Source of the DNA: SAR324 cluster bacterium
Lineage (GTDB): Bacteria; SAR324; XYD2-FULL-50-16
Direction of reading: 5' to 3'
Length of the DNA: 6,094 nt
Assembly (NCBI GenBank): GCA_002401295.1
Contig: NVSR01000091.1
Span: forward strand, 1,795 to 7,888
Shown: piece by piece, positions 5,582-6,094 of the stretch
Position numbering within the stretch: position 1 is the first letter of the stretch
Layout of the letters: each line of letters starts with the position of its first letter
Notes under the pieces: model-generated
Databases searched by the model: none
The model's input: only the letters and a program-made list of their open reading frames with translations
What the model was told of the DNA's origin: nothing
Made by a program: the position numbers and the translations under genes

Positions 5582-6094
5582 CTGTGTGATTCCATCCGTT
5601 CTAATTTCTGTATGAGTTTATTAGTTGCTTCATCCGCTTCTATCTGCTCAGTTATCTTAGAATTAGGAATAGCTCTCCTTGCATTAAAAGTATCAACTAC
5701 CTCTTTAACATAGGCTTGACAGTTGTAGCCACCAACTAAGCCATAATCAACTTGGATGCCTTCTGTAAATTTTTTTTCTAAAATTTTACCAATTTTTGTA
5801 CTACCCTTATCCCCAACAAACTCTTGATGTCTTTTAAGAGCCACTTCATGAGCAATACTTTTCATAATTCTTTCTTCATCTTTATAAACAGCCTTAACAA
5901 CATACTTATCAAGGTTCTCTGTTTTATCATGTCCTACACCTGCATCTTGACCAAGGAGACCAATATCTGTTTTATCATCAACGAAGAATAAGTGCTCATG
6001 CAGTAATGCACTATTTTCTATGCCTGCTATATTTCCTTCTTTAAAATCAGAAAGTGCCGATAATTTTCGTATTGCTCTAATTACAAGTTTTTCA
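5578..6094 (-). CDS. C-terminal part of a papain-like (NCQ-motif) toxin or peptidase-like protein, truncated by window
   Basis: The frame is open from the window edge (first full codon 6093-6091) to the TGA at 5580-5578, giving 171 visible residues; the ATG at 5865 is probably internal. Conserved-looking pieces, in order, are: a LLHEHLFFVDD strand with two candidate catalytic histidines (codons 5998-6000 and 5992-5994); a Gly/Asp-rich IGLLGQDAG; a KTENLDKY...KDEERIM segment; and GGYNCQAYVKEVVDTF, with the cysteine codon at 5721-5719. The layout H, then ENL-KY, then NCQ-hydrophobic-hydrophobic is what I recall at the C-termini of RHS-like and other polymorphic toxins with a papain-like/NlpC-like cysteine fold. 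The Cys would be the nucleophile, although the order His before Cys implies a permuted fold. It is followed directly by an exported Sel1-repeat gene. The assignment is by motif resemblance only; the N-terminal trafficking part is outside the window. Confidence 0.5.
   Translation of the reverse strand, partial: EKLVIRAIRKLSALSDFKEGNIAGIENSALLHEHLFFVDDKTDIGLLGQDAGVGHDKTENLDKYVVKAVYKDEERIMKSIAHEVALKRHQEFVGDKGSTKIGKILEKKFTEGIQVDYGLVGGYNCQAYVKEVVDTFNARRAIPNSKITEQIEADEATNKLIQKLERMESHR
5590..5593 (-). promoter_or_regulatory. Ribosome binding site of the Sel1-repeat gene
   Basis: GGAA on the minus strand lies 8 bases before the ATG at 5581-5579, within the last codons of the upstream gene. It supports this start, which also places the signal peptide at the exact N-terminus. 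Confidence 0.45.

Noticed and set aside
5578..5865. A complete 95-residue gene starting at ATG 5865 on the minus strand
   Set aside because: The frame continues open to the window edge with motif-like sequence (HEHLFFVDD, ENLDKY), so the ATG is most likely internal to a longer protein.
1..6094. CRISPR array, tRNA, rRNA or insertion-sequence ends
   Set aside because: No regularly spaced direct repeats, no cloverleaf-like sequence, no transposase-like protein and no terminal inverted repeat pair were found by eye on either strand.

Overview
The window is AT-rich and gene-dense. The genes overlap by a few bases and carry AAGGA- or GGAA-type ribosome binding sites. The minus-strand periplasmic Sel1-like repeat protein, with its very hydrophobic signal peptide, resembles proteins I associate with Campylobacterota (Arcobacter or Sulfurimonas relatives). 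That assignment rests on sequence style only and is tentative. The window looks like an accessory locus with two unrelated gene blocks that converge on a 261-bp gap.

Plus strand, positions 1-4609: a tight three-gene operon. Gene 1 (cut by the window start) encodes a TRAFAC-type GTPase of the 'double-GTPase' kind, with G3 DAPG and G4 SKSD. Gene 2 encodes a second, smaller GTPase with a clear Walker A (GGSNSGKT), G3 DYAG and a degenerate G4 (CWD). Gene 3 encodes a protein of about 1045 residues. Its N-terminus looks like the GTPase-associated GAP1-N family, its middle is a long helical region I do not recognise, and its C-terminus is a complete purine nucleoside phosphorylase / MTA-SAH nucleosidase (PNP/MTAN) domain with catalytic residues in place. 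This fits the layout of predicted GTPase-centred biological-conflict (anti-phage-like) systems: paired GTPases as switch, GAP1 protein as adaptor or sensor, nucleosidase as nucleotide-destroying effector. The PNP part of gene 3 has its own in-frame ATG (3806) behind a near-ideal Shine-Dalgarno sequence. The operon may therefore make a free effector as well as the fused one, or the fusion may be recent.

Gap, 4610-4870: no convincing gene. It holds a 14-bp perfect palindrome, a short GC palindrome, and a weak hairpin with a T-rich tail that could terminate the minus-strand operon.

Minus strand, 6094-4871: two genes sharing an ATGA stop/start. The upstream gene (cut by the window end) gives the C-terminal 171 residues of a protein whose end resembles papain-like (NCQ-type) toxin or peptidase modules of polymorphic toxins. 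The downstream gene is an exported Sel1/TPR-repeat protein. The pairing suggests an effector with its periplasmic immunity or partner protein, as an inference.
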